From JAWVZU01 sp033722075 (GTDB taxonomy: Bacteria > Pseudomonadota > Gammaproteobacteria > Xanthomonadales > SZUA-38), in the NCBI GenBank assembly GCA_033722075.1, contig JAWVZU010000007.1, forward strand, positions 1-33,333: a DNA stretch of 33,333 nucleotides, given 5' to 3'. The position numbers and the translations under genes were made by a program. Positions 1 to 8,806 of this stretch are shown here, in pieces (within the stretch, counting starts at the first letter, position 1; the number at the start of each line of letters is the position of its first letter). A model generated the notes under the pieces. That model was not told where the DNA came from. It did not search any database and was given only the letters and a program-made list of their open reading frames with translations.

Positions 1-1
1 G

Positions 2-331
2 TGGGCCGTGCTGGGTGGCAATATCGAAGCGCACCCGGAAGTTTTCTACTCGGCCATCGCCTGCGTCCTGGCCGGAGCGGTGTGGGGCGATCATTGCTCG
101 CCCATCTCGGATACGACGGTGCTTTCGTCCATGGCCTCCGGGTGCGATCACATCGCCCACGTACGGACCCAGCTGCCCTACGCGATGCTGGTCGGCCTGA
201 TCGCGCTGATCGTCGGAACCCTGCCAACCGGCTTTGGTGCGCCGGTCTGGGTGTGCATGCTGTTGGGGATCGGTCTGCTGTTTGCGGTGCTGCAGGTGGC
301 TGGACAGCGCCCGGAGGATCCGATCGACTGA
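2..331 (+). CDS. NhaC-type Na+/H+ antiporter, C-terminal part (5' truncated by window)
   Basis: Only the last 109 codons or so are present; the reading frame is open at the left edge, so the start lies outside the window. The visible part carries the block GDHCSPISDTTVLSSMASG followed by CDHIAHVRTQLPYA, which is characteristic of the NhaC/Na_H_antiporter (PF03553) family, then two hydrophobic helices and a short polar tail. Members of the family exchange Na+ for H+ across the inner membrane; the exact ion cannot be read from this fragment, and related proteins include malate/lactate antiporters. The stop lies 9 nt before mfd, so the two genes may be cotranscribed. Confidence 0.8.
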   Translation, partial: WAVLGGNIEAHPEVFYSAIACVLAGAVWGDHCSPISDTTVLSSMASGCDHIAHVRTQLPYAMLVGLIALIVGTLPTGFGAPVWVCMLLGIGLLFAVLQVAGQRPEDPID

Positions 332-340
332 CCCCACGCC

Positions 341-3300
341 ATGGCCAAGTCTCGTTCGCTCATCAACCCGCGTATTCCCCAGTCAGCCGGAGAGGAGGTC
401 TCCTGGCCTGAACTGCACGGCTCAGCCCGAGCCCTGGCCGTCGGTCGCGCCGCCCTCAAGCGCAATGCGACCACCGTGATCATCACCCGCGATTCGGGCG
501 CGGCGCAGCGCCTCGAGCGCGAAATTGGCGGCCTACTGCCGGAGCTGGAAGTGCAGCTCTTCCCCGATTGGGAAACCCTGCCCTACGATCTGTTTTCGCC
601 GCATCCCGACATCATCTCGGACCGCATTGCTACGCTTTACGACCTGCACAACAGCCGGCGCCGCCTGCTGATCGTGCCCGTTGCAACCGCCCTGCAACGC
701 CTGGCGCCGATGAAGTTCGTCCTCGGCAGCGGGCTGCAGCTGTCCACCGGAGACCGCTTCGACATCCAGAGCGAGCGACGGCGCCTCGAAGATGCCGGCT
801 ACCGCTGCGTACCGCAGGTCACCGACCACGGCGAATTTGCGGTGCGTGGTGCGCTCTTCGACCTGTTCCCCATGGGTACGGAATGGCCGCTGCGGATCGA
901 GCTCTTCGACGACGAAGTGGAGTCGATGCGGACCTTCGATCCCGAAACCCAGCTTTCCCGGGATCGCATTCAGCAGATCGACCTCCTCCCGGCGCGCGAA
1001 TATCCCTTCGACGAGGAAGCCATCAACGCGTTTCGCTCCGCCTTCCGCCTGCGTTTCGACATCGACCTGCGGGATTGCCAGATCTACAAGGATGTCCGCA
1101 ACGGGATCGCTTTTGCCGGCATCGAGTACTACCTGCCCCTGTTCTTCGAGGAAACGGACACGCTCTTCGACTACCTGCCCCGGGACAGTGTGCTGATTCT
1201 CGATGGGCAGACCGAGAAGGCAGCGGCCGCCTACTGCGAGCACGTAGAGCACCGGTACGAGGAACGTCGTCACGACCTCCAGCGACCCGTTCTGCGACCC
1301 GACGAGCTTTATCTGGACGTTTCGCAATGGCTCGACGACCTCACGGCCTTTGCAAGGATTCACCTGGGGGACGAAACCGCAGAAAGCTATGGCGTCGAGG
1401 AGGCGCCTCGCCTCACCATCCATGCTCCGGGCAAGGCGGCTGGAGCGGCGTTGCAGCGCTTCCTCGAGACCTTCGAAGGCCGGGTTGTCGTGGCCGCGGA
1501 TTCACCGGGACGCCGGGAGGTCCTCGCCGACGAGCTGGCACGGCTGGGACACCGGCCGGAACCCTATCCGTCTTTTTCCGCGTTCCTCGAGAGTGATTCG
1601 CGGTTCGGCATCATCGTCGCCGCGCTGAGTGAAGGCTGCCAACTTGCCGAGCCCCCGGTCGCAATCCTGACCGATCGCATGCTTCACGGCGAACGGGTGC
1701 GCAGTATCGAGCCGGAACGACGAGCCAGCCGGGATCCGGCGGCGCTGATCCGCAACCTGTCGGACCTCCACCCGGGCGCACCGGTCGTCCACGAGGATTA
1801 TGGCGTGGGTCGGTACCTCGGCCTGACCCGTCTGGATGCAGGCGGCCTGGACGGCGAGTTCCTCACCCTCGAATACGCCCAGGGCGACAAGCTGTATGTG
1901 CCGGTGGCATCCCTGGACCTGATCAGTCGCTACACGGGTTCTTCCGCGGACACGGCGCCGCTGCACCGGCTCGGAGGCGACCAGTGGGAGAAAGCAAAGC
2001 AGCGAGCCGCCAAGCGCGCCCGGGACGTGGCAGCCGAGTTGCTGGAGATCTACGCTCGCCGCCAGGCCCGCAAGGGTCGAGCCATGCCCGTCGACCCGGA
2101 TGCCTACGAGGAGTTCGCAGCCGCCTTTCCCTTCGAGGAAACGCCCGACCAGGAGCAGGCCATCGAAGCGGTCATCCACGATCTGGGCCAGGCCCAGCCC
2201 ATGGACCGGGTGATCTGTGGAGACGTCGGCTTCGGCAAGACCGAAGTTGCCATGCGCGCCGCCTTCGTGGCCGTTCATGCAGGCCGCCAGGTCGCCGTGC
2301 TGGTGCCGACGACCCTCCTCGCCCAGCAGCATTATCAGAACTTCAGCGACCGGTTCGCCTCCTGGCCGGTACGGGTCGAGGTGCTGTCGCGCTTCCGGAC
2401 CCGCAAGGAGTCGCAAGCCGTACTCGATGACCTGAAAGCCGGAAAGGTGGATATCGTCATCGGCACCCACAAACTGCTTCAGAGCGACATCCGGTTCAAG
2501 GACCTCGGTTTGCTGGTGGTCGATGAGGAGCATCGCTTCGGAGTTCGCCACAAGGAACGGCTGAAGAAGCTGCGCGCGGAGGTCGACCTGCTGACCCTCA
2601 CCGCCACCCCCATCCCCCGCACGCTCAACATGGCACTCAGCGGGATGCGCGACCTGTCGATCATCGCCACGCCCCCCGCCCGCCGCATGGCGGTCAAGAC
2701 TTTCACCAAGCAGTGGGACAGGATCCTGGTCCGCGAGGCCATCGAACGCGAACTTCGCCGGGGTGGACAGGTCTATTTCCTGCACAACGAAGTAGAGACC
2801 ATCGGCAAGATCGCCCGAGAACTGCGCGAGCTGTTTCCCGACATCGGTATCGAGATCGCCCACGGCCAGATGCGGGAGAAGGAACTGGAGCAGGTCATGC
2901 TCAGTTTCTATCGACGGGAGTTCAACGTTCTGGTGTGCACCACCATCATCGAAAGCGGCATCGACATCCCGACCGCCAATACGATCATCATCAACCGGGC
3001 CGACAAGCTCGGCCTGGCGCAGCTCCACCAGTTGCGGGGTCGGGTCGGACGGTCTCATCACCGCGCCTTTGCCTACCTGGTCGTGCCACCGCCCAAGGCG
3101 ATGACGGCGGATGCCCGAAAGCGCCTGGAAGCCCTGGAATCGCTGGACGAACTCGGTGCCGGATTCACCCTGGCAACTCACGATCTTGAGATTCGCGGCG
3201 CCGGAGAGCTGCTCGGCGAAGAACAGAGCGGACAGATCCAGGAGATCGGCTTCTCCCTGTATACGGAACTGCTGGAACGCGCGGTGGCCGCCCTCAAGTC

Positions 3301-3784
3301 CGGCAAAATCCCGGAAGAAGAGGCACTGACGGCGAGTCACGTGCAGATCGATCTCCACATGCCGGCACTCATTCCGGACGACTTCCTGCCGGACGTGCAT
3401 ACCCGCCTGGTGCTCTACAAGCGCATCGCCAGCTGCCGCAAGCCGAGCGAACTCGACGAACTCAGGGTGGAGATGATCGATCGCTTCGGACTGCTGCCCG
3501 ACCAGGTCAAGAACCTGTTCGTCCAGGCGGAACTGAAGCTGGCGGCCGAGCGCCTTGGAATCCTGTCCATTGACGTGGGCACCAGCGGCGGGAGTATCCT
3601 GTTCGGACCGGATCCGGCAGTGGAGACCGCGGCAATCATTCAGATGGTGCAAAGCCAACCCAAGATCTACCGCTTTGACGGCGCCGATCGAATCCGTTTC
3701 AAGGTCGAACTTCCGGAGAGCGAGGATCGTCTTAAGTTTGCCTGGCAACTAATTGAAAAAATGGAGAAAAAGCGTGCGGCTTGA
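341..3784 (+). CDS. mfd: Transcription-repair coupling factor Mfd
   Basis: The protein has 1147 residues, essentially the length of E. coli Mfd. It displaces RNA polymerase stalled at DNA lesions and recruits UvrA to the template strand. Visible domains are an N-terminal UvrB-like region (about 1-350), the CarD-like RNA-polymerase-interacting domain (about 475-535, HPGAPVVHEDYGVGRYLG), an SF2 motor with Walker A GDVGFGKTE (Lys633) and Walker B DEEH (728-731), the helicase motifs TATPIPRTLNMAL and QLRGRVGRSHHR, and the C-terminal TRCF domain that masks UvrA binding. No motif is missing. The ATG lies 9 nt after the antiporter stop with no obvious Shine-Dalgarno sequence. The 3' end overlaps the CsiV-family gene. 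Confidence 0.97.
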   Translation: MAKSRSLINPRIPQSAGEEVSWPELHGSARALAVGRAALKRNATTVIITRDSGAAQRLEREIGGLLPELEVQLFPDWETLPYDLFSPHPDIISDRIATLYDLHNSRRRLLIVPVATALQRLAPMKFVLGSGLQLSTGDRFDIQSERRRLEDAGYRCVPQVTDHGEFAVRGALFDLFPMGTEWPLRIELFDDEVESMRTFDPETQLSRDRIQQIDLLPAREYPFDEEAINAFRSAFRLRFDIDLRDCQIYKDVRNGIAFAGIEYYLPLFFEETDTLFDYLPRDSVLILDGQTEKAAAAYCEHVEHRYEERRHDLQRPVLRPDELYLDVSQWLDDLTAFARIHLGDETAESYGVEEAPRLTIHAPGKAAGAALQRFLETFEGRVVVAADSPGRREVLADELARLGHRPEPYPSFSAFLESDSRFGIIVAALSEGCQLAEPPVAILTDRMLHGERVRSIEPERRASRDPAALIRNLSDLHPGAPVVHEDYGVGRYLGLTRLDAGGLDGEFLTLEYAQGDKLYVPVASLDLISRYTGSSADTAPLHRLGGDQWEKAKQRAAKRARDVAAELLEIYARRQARKGRAMPVDPDAYEEFAAAFPFEETPDQEQAIEAVIHDLGQAQPMDRVICGDVGFGKTEVAMRAAFVAVHAGRQVAVLVPTTLLAQQHYQNFSDRFASWPVRVEVLSRFRTRKESQAVLDDLKAGKVDIVIGTHKLLQSDIRFKDLGLLVVDEEHRFGVRHKERLKKLRAEVDLLTLTATPIPRTLNMALSGMRDLSIIATPPARRMAVKTFTKQWDRILVREAIERELRRGGQVYFLHNEVETIGKIARELRELFPDIGIEIAHGQMREKELEQVMLSFYRREFNVLVCTTIIESGIDIPTANTIIINRADKLGLAQLHQLRGRVGRSHHRAFAYLVVPPPKAMTADARKRLEALESLDELGAGFTLATHDLEIRGAGELLGEEQSGQIQEIGFSLYTELLERAVAALKSGKIPEEEALTASHVQIDLHMPALIPDDFLPDVHTRLVLYKRIASCRKPSELDELRVEMIDRFGLLPDQVKNLFVQAELKLAAERLGILSIDVGTSGGSILFGPDPAVETAAIIQMVQSQPKIYRFDGADRIRFKVELPESEDRLKFAWQLIEKMEKKRAA

Positions 3785-4520
3785 AGGACTGCTCCGGGCC
3801 TGTACGGTGACCGTGGCCCTGGCGCTCTGCCATGCTACAGGCCAGGCCCAGATGCTGCTCGACCGGGAAGATGTCTACCGGATCGAAGTCATCGTGTTCG
3901 AGCGCGCGGCTCCGCTGGACCCCTATTACCGCTTCCCGGGCCTCCCCCGGACCGACCATGCGGTCCAGGTCGAACTGGACGAAAACATCTCCGCTGGGCC
4001 GATCATGAGCCGCAACCGGGTCCCCTTCTGGCCGGCGGAGTTTCGTGACCTGCGCCCGGTCCGGGATCGGCTCGAACGTCTCGGAGAATATCGCCCCCTG
4101 TTGACGATGGCCTGGGAACAGAAAGCCGAAGTATTCGGGGCAACGGCTCCGGTAAGCGTGCGCGGAGGTCGTGTATTGGAGCGCTCCGAGGCACCGGCCA
4201 TTTCCCTGCTCGACAAGGCGACGGACCCGACCCAACTGACCGAGGTCGAAGGGACTGCCACACTGGAGCGAGGGCGCTTTATCCATGTCGCCCTGGATCT
4301 CGCTTTCCGCCGTCCCCAGAACACCGAAGGGCCGGTATTACCGATGACCACGCGTCTGCGCTTCGATGTAGACCACCGCTATCAAGTGCATCGGATCAAT
4401 GAAAGTCGCCAGGTGGAACTCGACCGTGTCCAGTATTTCGACCACCCCAAGTTCGGCGCGCTGGTGCTGGTAAAGGCGGTTGAACCGGATGAACCACCGC
4501 GCCAGGCTTCCAACTACTAG
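3774..4520 (+). CDS. CsiV-family peptidoglycan-binding periplasmic protein
   Basis: The protein has 248 residues from the GTG at 3774, or 255 from a TTG at 3753. I prefer the GTG because GGAG lies 7 nt upstream and it gives a clean signal peptide (Arg, then a hydrophobic stretch, cleavage near ATGQAQ). The segment YRIEVIVFER after the signal, and the later pattern of a beta-strand-rich domain ending HPKFGALVLVKAVEP, are typical of the CsiV family (PF10972). In Vibrio cholerae CsiV binds peptidoglycan and supports LpoA/PBP1A wall synthesis. In Pseudomonas a homologue also sits next to mfd. The gene overlaps mfd by 11 nt, so it is probably translationally coupled. The precise role here is inferred from the family only. 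Confidence 0.8.
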   Translation: MRLEGLLRACTVTVALALCHATGQAQMLLDREDVYRIEVIVFERAAPLDPYYRFPGLPRTDHAVQVELDENISAGPIMSRNRVPFWPAEFRDLRPVRDRLERLGEYRPLLTMAWEQKAEVFGATAPVSVRGGRVLERSEAPAISLLDKATDPTQLTEVEGTATLERGRFIHVALDLAFRRPQNTEGPVLPMTTRLRFDVDHRYQVHRINESRQVELDRVQYFDHPKFGALVLVKAVEPDEPPRQASNY

Positions 4521-4540
4521 ATACATTAGAAATAGGTTTT

Positions 4541-6064
4541 ATGATCATGAATATTCTGGAAAAACTGAATCTTTCCCAGGAAAACTCAGGCACCTGCTAC
4601 GGGCTTGATGACTGGTCGGATACACAGACGGCGGGCCGTATCGAGTCCGTCAATCCGGCGACCGGTGAGACCATTGCCAGCGTCTATTCCGCTTCCGAGG
4701 AGGACTACGAGCGAGTCATCGAAGCGGCACGCAAGGTCAAGGCCGAGTGGCGTGATGTTCCGGCGCCCCTGCGCGGTGACGCGGTTCGGGTCTGTACCGA
4801 CGCATTGCGCAGGCACAAGGAAGCCCTGGGCAGCCTGGTCGCCCTGGAAAACGGCAAGATCAAGGCCGAGGGCGAGGGCGAGGTCCAGGAGATGATCGAC
4901 ATCGGCGACTTCGCACTCGGCCAGTCGCGGATGCTCTATGGCAAGACCATGCACTCGGAGCGGCCCTCGCATCGCATGTACGAGCAGTGGCATCCGATCG
5001 GGGTCGTTGGCGTAATCTCGGCCTTCAACTTTCCGGTCGCGGTCTGGTCCTGGAACGCGTTCATCTCGGCAATCTGCGGCAACGTGACCGTCTGGAAGCC
5101 TTCGCCCAAGACCCCGCTGTGTTCGGTGGCGGTGCAGAAGATCTGCAACGAAGCGCTCCGGGAGCACGGCTATCCGCCGATCTTCATGCTCTTCAACGAC
5201 GGCACCAATCGTCTCGCCCAGCGCTTTGTCGACGATCAGCGGATCGACTTGCTGTCCTTCACCGGCTCCTGCGCGGTGGGCCGCCAGGTGGGTCATCGGG
5301 TCGCCCAGCGCATGGGCCGATCTTTGCTCGAACTGGGTGGCAACAACGCGATCATCGTGGACAAGAGTGCCGACCTGAACCTCGCCATTCCGGCCATTGT
5401 CTTCGGGGCCGTGGGAACCGCCGGGCAGCGGTGCACCACCACGCGACGACTGTTCGTCCACGAGTCGGTCATCGACGACGTCACCCAGAAGCTTGCCGAT
5501 GCCTACGCGCAAGTCCGGATCGGTGACCCGCTGGACGAGAAGACGCTCATGGGTCCGCTGATCGACGCGGATTCGATTAAGCGCTATTCGGAGGCGATCG
5601 AGAAGGCCCGGGCCCAGGGCGGCAAAGTGGTGATCGGCGACGAGGTGCTGGACGGCCCCGGCCACTACGTGAAGCCGACGATCGTTCGCATGGACAAGCA
5701 GACCGAGATCGTCAGGACCGAGACCTTCGCTCCGATCCTCTATGTCATGCCCTACTCGGACCTGGAGGATGCCCTGCACCAGCACAACGACGTGCCCCAG
5801 GGCCTCTCCTCGGCCGTGTTCACCACCGATCTTCGGGTGGCGGAACGGTTCCTCTCGGCTGCCGGCAGCGATACGGGCATCGCCAACGTCAATATCGGCA
5901 CTTCCGGCGCCGAAATTGGCGGGGCCTTCGGTGGTGAGAAGGAAACGGGCGGAGGCCGCGAGTCGGGATCGGATGCCTGGCGGGCCTATATGCGACGCCA
6001 GACCAACACGATCAACTGGGGAACCGAGTTGCCGCTGGCCCAGGGCATCAAGTTCGACATCTGA
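4541..6064 (+). CDS. amaB: ALDH7-family dehydrogenase, probable piperideine-6-carboxylate / aminoadipate semialdehyde dehydrogenase
   Basis: This 507-residue NAD-dependent aldehyde dehydrogenase has the catalytic glutamate in LELGGNNA (Glu264) and the catalytic cysteine in GQRCTTTRR (Cys298). The ALDH7 (antiquitin) subfamily is indicated by the run NIGTSGAEIGGAFGGEKETG followed by GRESGSDAWRAYMRRQTNT near the C-terminus. The family oxidises alpha-aminoadipate semialdehyde, in equilibrium with piperideine-6-carboxylate, in lysine catabolism; Pseudomonas AmaB is the model. Other ALDH7 members act on betaine aldehyde or other aldehydes, so the substrate is an inference. A second in-frame ATG at 4547 fits the weak AGG at 4534 better. 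No other lysine-catabolism gene is adjacent. The csiV-like gene ends 20 nt upstream. Confidence 0.88.
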   Translation: MIMNILEKLNLSQENSGTCYGLDDWSDTQTAGRIESVNPATGETIASVYSASEEDYERVIEAARKVKAEWRDVPAPLRGDAVRVCTDALRRHKEALGSLVALENGKIKAEGEGEVQEMIDIGDFALGQSRMLYGKTMHSERPSHRMYEQWHPIGVVGVISAFNFPVAVWSWNAFISAICGNVTVWKPSPKTPLCSVAVQKICNEALREHGYPPIFMLFNDGTNRLAQRFVDDQRIDLLSFTGSCAVGRQVGHRVAQRMGRSLLELGGNNAIIVDKSADLNLAIPAIVFGAVGTAGQRCTTTRRLFVHESVIDDVTQKLADAYAQVRIGDPLDEKTLMGPLIDADSIKRYSEAIEKARAQGGKVVIGDEVLDGPGHYVKPTIVRMDKQTEIVRTETFAPILYVMPYSDLEDALHQHNDVPQGLSSAVFTTDLRVAERFLSAAGSDTGIANVNIGTSGAEIGGAFGGEKETGGGRESGSDAWRAYMRRQTNTINWGTELPLAQGIKFDI

Positions 6065-6075
6065 CCGCCGCCGCC

Positions 6076-7089
6076 TTGTACGGACTGGCCCGAACGGCGC
6101 TGTTCCGGCTGCCGCCGGAAGTCGCTCACGATGTCGCCCTGAACAGTCTGCGCCGGGCCCATGCCCTGGGCCTGGCGCCGCTTTTTTCAGCCCGCGTCGA
6201 AAATCGGCCGTGCACCGTGTTCGGACTGGAATTCCCCAATCCCGTCGGGCTCGCCGCCGGGCTGGACAAGAACGGCGATTACATCGAGGCGCTGGGCGCC
6301 ATGGGCTTCGGCTTCATCGAGGTCGGTACGGTCACGCCCCGACCGCAGCCGGGCAACCCCAAGCCACGGGTCTTTCGCATACCGCAGCGGCACGCGCTGA
6401 TCAATCGCCTCGGCTTCAACAACAAGGGCGTCGATCACCTGGTTGAACGGCTCCGCAGGTGCCGCAACCAGGGCATCGTCGGGGTCAACATCGGGAAGAA
6501 CAAGGACACGCCCAATGACCGGGCGGTCGATGACTATGTACATTGCCTGCGAAAGGTCTACGTGCATTCCGCGTACATCACGATCAACGTCTCTTCCCCG
6601 AACACGGAAGGGCTACGCGACCTGCAGAGCGGTTCCGTTCTCGGCGGCCTGCTCGATGCCCTCCTGGACGAGCGTGACGGGCTGGCGAGCCACCACGGAG
6701 CTTACCGGCCCCTGCTGGTCAAGATCGCCCCCGATCTATCGCAATCCCAGGTGGAAGAGCTGGCCCGACTGTTCAGTTCCCGCAAGCCGGACGGAGTGAT
6801 CGCGACCAATACGACCGTGGATCACGGCGCTGTCGCCGGCCTCCCCCATGGAGACGAGGACGGGGGGCTGAGCGGAGAACCCCTCATGGGGCCGGCAACC
6901 GACGTACTCGGCCAGCTCCGGACGGTGCTGGACGAGGACATTCCGCTGATCGGCGTCGGCGGCATCCTGCAGGGTGCCGATGCGGCCCGGAAACGGGAGG
7001 CCGGCGCCGACCTGGTCCAGATCTATACCGGTTTCATCTACCGCGGGCCCGAGCTGATCGCCGAATGCGCCAGGGCAATGGGAAAGTGA
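6076..7089 (+). CDS. pyrD: Dihydroorotate dehydrogenase (quinone), class 2
   Basis: The protein has 337 residues, the class 2 length (E. coli 336). It oxidises dihydroorotate to orotate in pyrimidine synthesis and passes electrons to the quinone pool at the inner membrane. The class 2 signs are the N-terminal amphipathic helix segment (LARTALFRLPPEVAHDVALN), the FMN-binding GLAAGLDKNGD, GTVTPRPQPGNPKPR, and the active-site NVSSPNTEGLR with Ser174 as the catalytic base, in place of the class 1 cysteine. LIGVGGI and QIYTGFIYRGP near the end bind the FMN phosphate. The start is a TTG at 6076, 11 nt after the aldehyde dehydrogenase stop; no ATG is available before the conserved region. The stop overlaps the murB start. 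Confidence 0.96.
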   Translation: MYGLARTALFRLPPEVAHDVALNSLRRAHALGLAPLFSARVENRPCTVFGLEFPNPVGLAAGLDKNGDYIEALGAMGFGFIEVGTVTPRPQPGNPKPRVFRIPQRHALINRLGFNNKGVDHLVERLRRCRNQGIVGVNIGKNKDTPNDRAVDDYVHCLRKVYVHSAYITINVSSPNTEGLRDLQSGSVLGGLLDALLDERDGLASHHGAYRPLLVKIAPDLSQSQVEELARLFSSRKPDGVIATNTTVDHGAVAGLPHGDEDGGLSGEPLMGPATDVLGQLRTVLDEDIPLIGVGGILQGADAARKREAGADLVQIYTGFIYRGPELIAECARAMGK

Positions 7090-8102
7090 AGGTCTCCGAG
7101 TTTGCCGAGCTGCAACGCTACAACACCCTGCGCATCCCGGCCCAGGCTCGAGCCTTGGCCGAGGTGGAGCACTGGTACGAGCTGAACGGAGTCCTCAGCG
7201 ACCGTCGGTTCCGGGACTTGCCGCGGCTCGTTCTCGGGGATGGAAGCAACATCCTGTTTCGAAAGGACTTTCCAGGTCTTCTCGTGCGTATCGCAAACCG
7301 TGGGATTCGAATCCTGGAGGACGACGGCAGTTCCGTCTTCCTGCGGATCGCAGCCGGTGAAAACTGGCATCGCCTGGTGCAATGGGCGGCCGCACGCGGG
7401 CTATGGGGCATCGAGAACCTGGCGCTGATTCCCGGAACCGTCGGCGCTGCACCGGTACAGAATATCGGCGCCTATGGCGTCGAACTCTCCGACACCCTGG
7501 TTTCGGTACGCGCACTGGACCACGTCAAAGGCCGCTGGCGCGATTTCCCGGCTGAAGATTGCGGGTTGGGTTACCGCACCAGCCGTTTCAAGGAAGACCC
7601 GGAAAGTCGTTACTGGATCACCGAGATCGTGCTCAGGCTGTCAGCCGCTGCCGAGCCCAACCTGGGTTATCCGGGCCTGGCCGACAGCGTCGCGGAACTC
7701 GTTGGTGACGCAACGATCGGGCCGGTCGAGATAGCGGCCGCGGTCTCCGCCATCCGGCGAAGCAAATTGCCGGATCCGCTGGACACCCCGAACGTGGGGA
7801 GTTTCTTCAAGAATCCGGTCATTGATGCCGACAAGGCGGCAGGCCTGACCGACGAGTTTCCCGATATGCCGGCCTTCCCGGCCGAGAGCCAGGTCAAGCT
7901 CAGCGCAGCCTGGCTCATCGACCGTTGCGGTTTCAAGGGAATGCGTCGGGGAGAAGCCGGAGTCTACGAGCGCCATGCGCTGGTGCTGGTCAATCATGGC
8001 GCCGCTACGGGTGAACAGGTTTGGCAGTTGGCGCTGGAAATCCAGGGCGCCGTCCACGAGCGCTTCGGCATCTGGCTGGAGCCCGAACCACTGATCGTCT
8101 GA
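7086..8102 (+). CDS. murB: UDP-N-acetylenolpyruvoylglucosamine reductase (MurB, type I)
   Basis: The protein has 338 residues from a GTG at 7086 that overlaps the pyrD stop as GTGA. The frame could open at an ATG at 7065, but the conserved N-terminus (LQRYNTLRI) starts just after the GTG. MurB is a cytoplasmic FAD enzyme that reduces enolpyruvyl-UDP-GlcNAc to UDP-MurNAc for peptidoglycan. The FAD-binding segments LVLGDGSNILF and LIPGTVGAAPVQNIGAYG are present. The catalytic Ser239 is in PNVGSFFKNP and Glu334 in LEPEP. The length and terminal extension match the type I (E. coli-like) enzymes. It converges with the GntR gene with only 14 nt between stops. Confidence 0.96.
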   Translation: MKVSEFAELQRYNTLRIPAQARALAEVEHWYELNGVLSDRRFRDLPRLVLGDGSNILFRKDFPGLLVRIANRGIRILEDDGSSVFLRIAAGENWHRLVQWAAARGLWGIENLALIPGTVGAAPVQNIGAYGVELSDTLVSVRALDHVKGRWRDFPAEDCGLGYRTSRFKEDPESRYWITEIVLRLSAAAEPNLGYPGLADSVAELVGDATIGPVEIAAAVSAIRRSKLPDPLDTPNVGSFFKNPVIDADKAAGLTDEFPDMPAFPAESQVKLSAAWLIDRCGFKGMRRGEAGVYERHALVLVNHGAATGEQVWQLALEIQGAVHERFGIWLEPEPLIV

Positions 8103-8116
8103 CCTCGGGCCGCAGG

Positions 8117-8782
8117 TTACGGCGCCTGCTCCAAAGCGCTCGAGAGGCGGTCGATCTCGGCCTGTCCGAAGGATGCGAGTACCCTGGCGATTTCCGCACC
8201 GTCACGGGCTTCGACGGCGGCCACAAGGGCTTCGGCGAAGCCCATCGCCCAGTCTTCCTCCTGGGGAATATTGTCCAGCGCGAACCGGAAACAGCGCCGC
8301 ACGGCAGGCATGAGTCCTGCGAGCAACCGTTGCAGGACCTCGTGCTCGGCGAGTTCGGCGGCCGTTTCGACCAGGTCCAGCGTGGCGTCAAAGAATGCCT
8401 GGCCGTCACCCGCCGCGCGAGCCTTTCGCATCGCTTCGAGCCGCCGCTTCATCAGCGCTTCGGCTTCCGCATCGAGACGGTCGGGAATGCGTCGTACCAA
8501 GTCGCCGAGGATCAGGAGCCATGCTTCGGCGATCTCGGTCACCCAGCGTGAAGACAAGGCAACCACGCGGGCGCCTTTGCGCGGTTCGATCCGAACCATG
8601 TGGCGACGCTCCAGCACCAGAAGCGCTTCACGAACGGAACCGCGACTTACTCCGAGCCGTTCTGCCCAGGGCTGCTCCTGGATTCTTTCCTCTCCTGCGA
8701 GTTCGCCGGCGATGATCGCCTGGGCCAGGTACTCGGCGACCTGCTCGGTGATGGATTGGGTCTCGATCTTGGCCGGCTTCAT
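8117..8782 (-). CDS. GntR-family (FadR/FCD type) transcriptional regulator, divergent from alkB
   Basis: The protein has 221 residues from the ATG at 8782. An N-terminal winged helix (about 8-75) carries the GntR helix-turn-helix AERLGVSRGSVREALLVLE and the wing RIEPRKGARVV. The C-terminal all-helical domain (about 95-215) is FCD-like. The usual metal-binding histidines of FCD domains are not visible: FFDATLDL stands where a DxxFH-type motif is expected, and two later histidines are Phe. The frame stays open to 8881, but that would overlap alkB and pass through the operator. A perfect FadR-type operator sits 3 nt upstream of the chosen start. Divergence from alkB suggests control of alkane oxidation, probably with autoregulation; a fatty-acyl ligand is inference. 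Confidence 0.9.
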   Translation of the reverse strand: MKPAKIETQSITEQVAEYLAQAIIAGELAGEERIQEQPWAERLGVSRGSVREALLVLERRHMVRIEPRKGARVVALSSRWVTEIAEAWLLILGDLVRRIPDRLDAEAEALMKRRLEAMRKARAAGDGQAFFDATLDLVETAAELAEHEVLQRLLAGLMPAVRRCFRFALDNIPQEEDWAMGFAEALVAAVEARDGAEIARVLASFGQAEIDRLSSALEQAP

Positions 8783-8785
8783 CAA

Positions 8786-8798
8786 ATTGTCGGACAAT
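8786..8798. promoter_or_regulatory. FadR/GntR-type operator palindrome
   Basis: ATTGTCGGACAAT is a perfect 13-base inverted repeat (6-base arms, one-base centre). Its core TTGTCGGACAA fits the TNGTNNNACNA pattern recognised by FadR-subfamily GntR proteins. It lies 3 nt upstream of the GntR start codon and 8 nt upstream of the alkB -35 element, so a bound dimer could block gntR expression and affect alkB. Binding by the adjacent regulator is an inference. Confidence 0.7.
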
Positions 8799-8806
8799 CC
8801 TACTGT

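Noticed and set aside
1502..3748. 748-codon open frame on the minus strand opposite mfd
   Set aside because: It mirrors the coding frame of mfd in GC-rich DNA and shows no domain or motif; mfd on the plus strand is certain.
4586..5785. 399-codon frame opposite the aldehyde dehydrogenase
   Set aside because: Antisense shadow; no recognisable motif and the plus-strand enzyme is intact.
7303..7314. GGATTCGAATCC, resembling a tRNA T-arm
   Set aside because: It lies in the middle of murB coding sequence and no acceptor, D or anticodon arms surround it; it is a chance 12-base palindrome.
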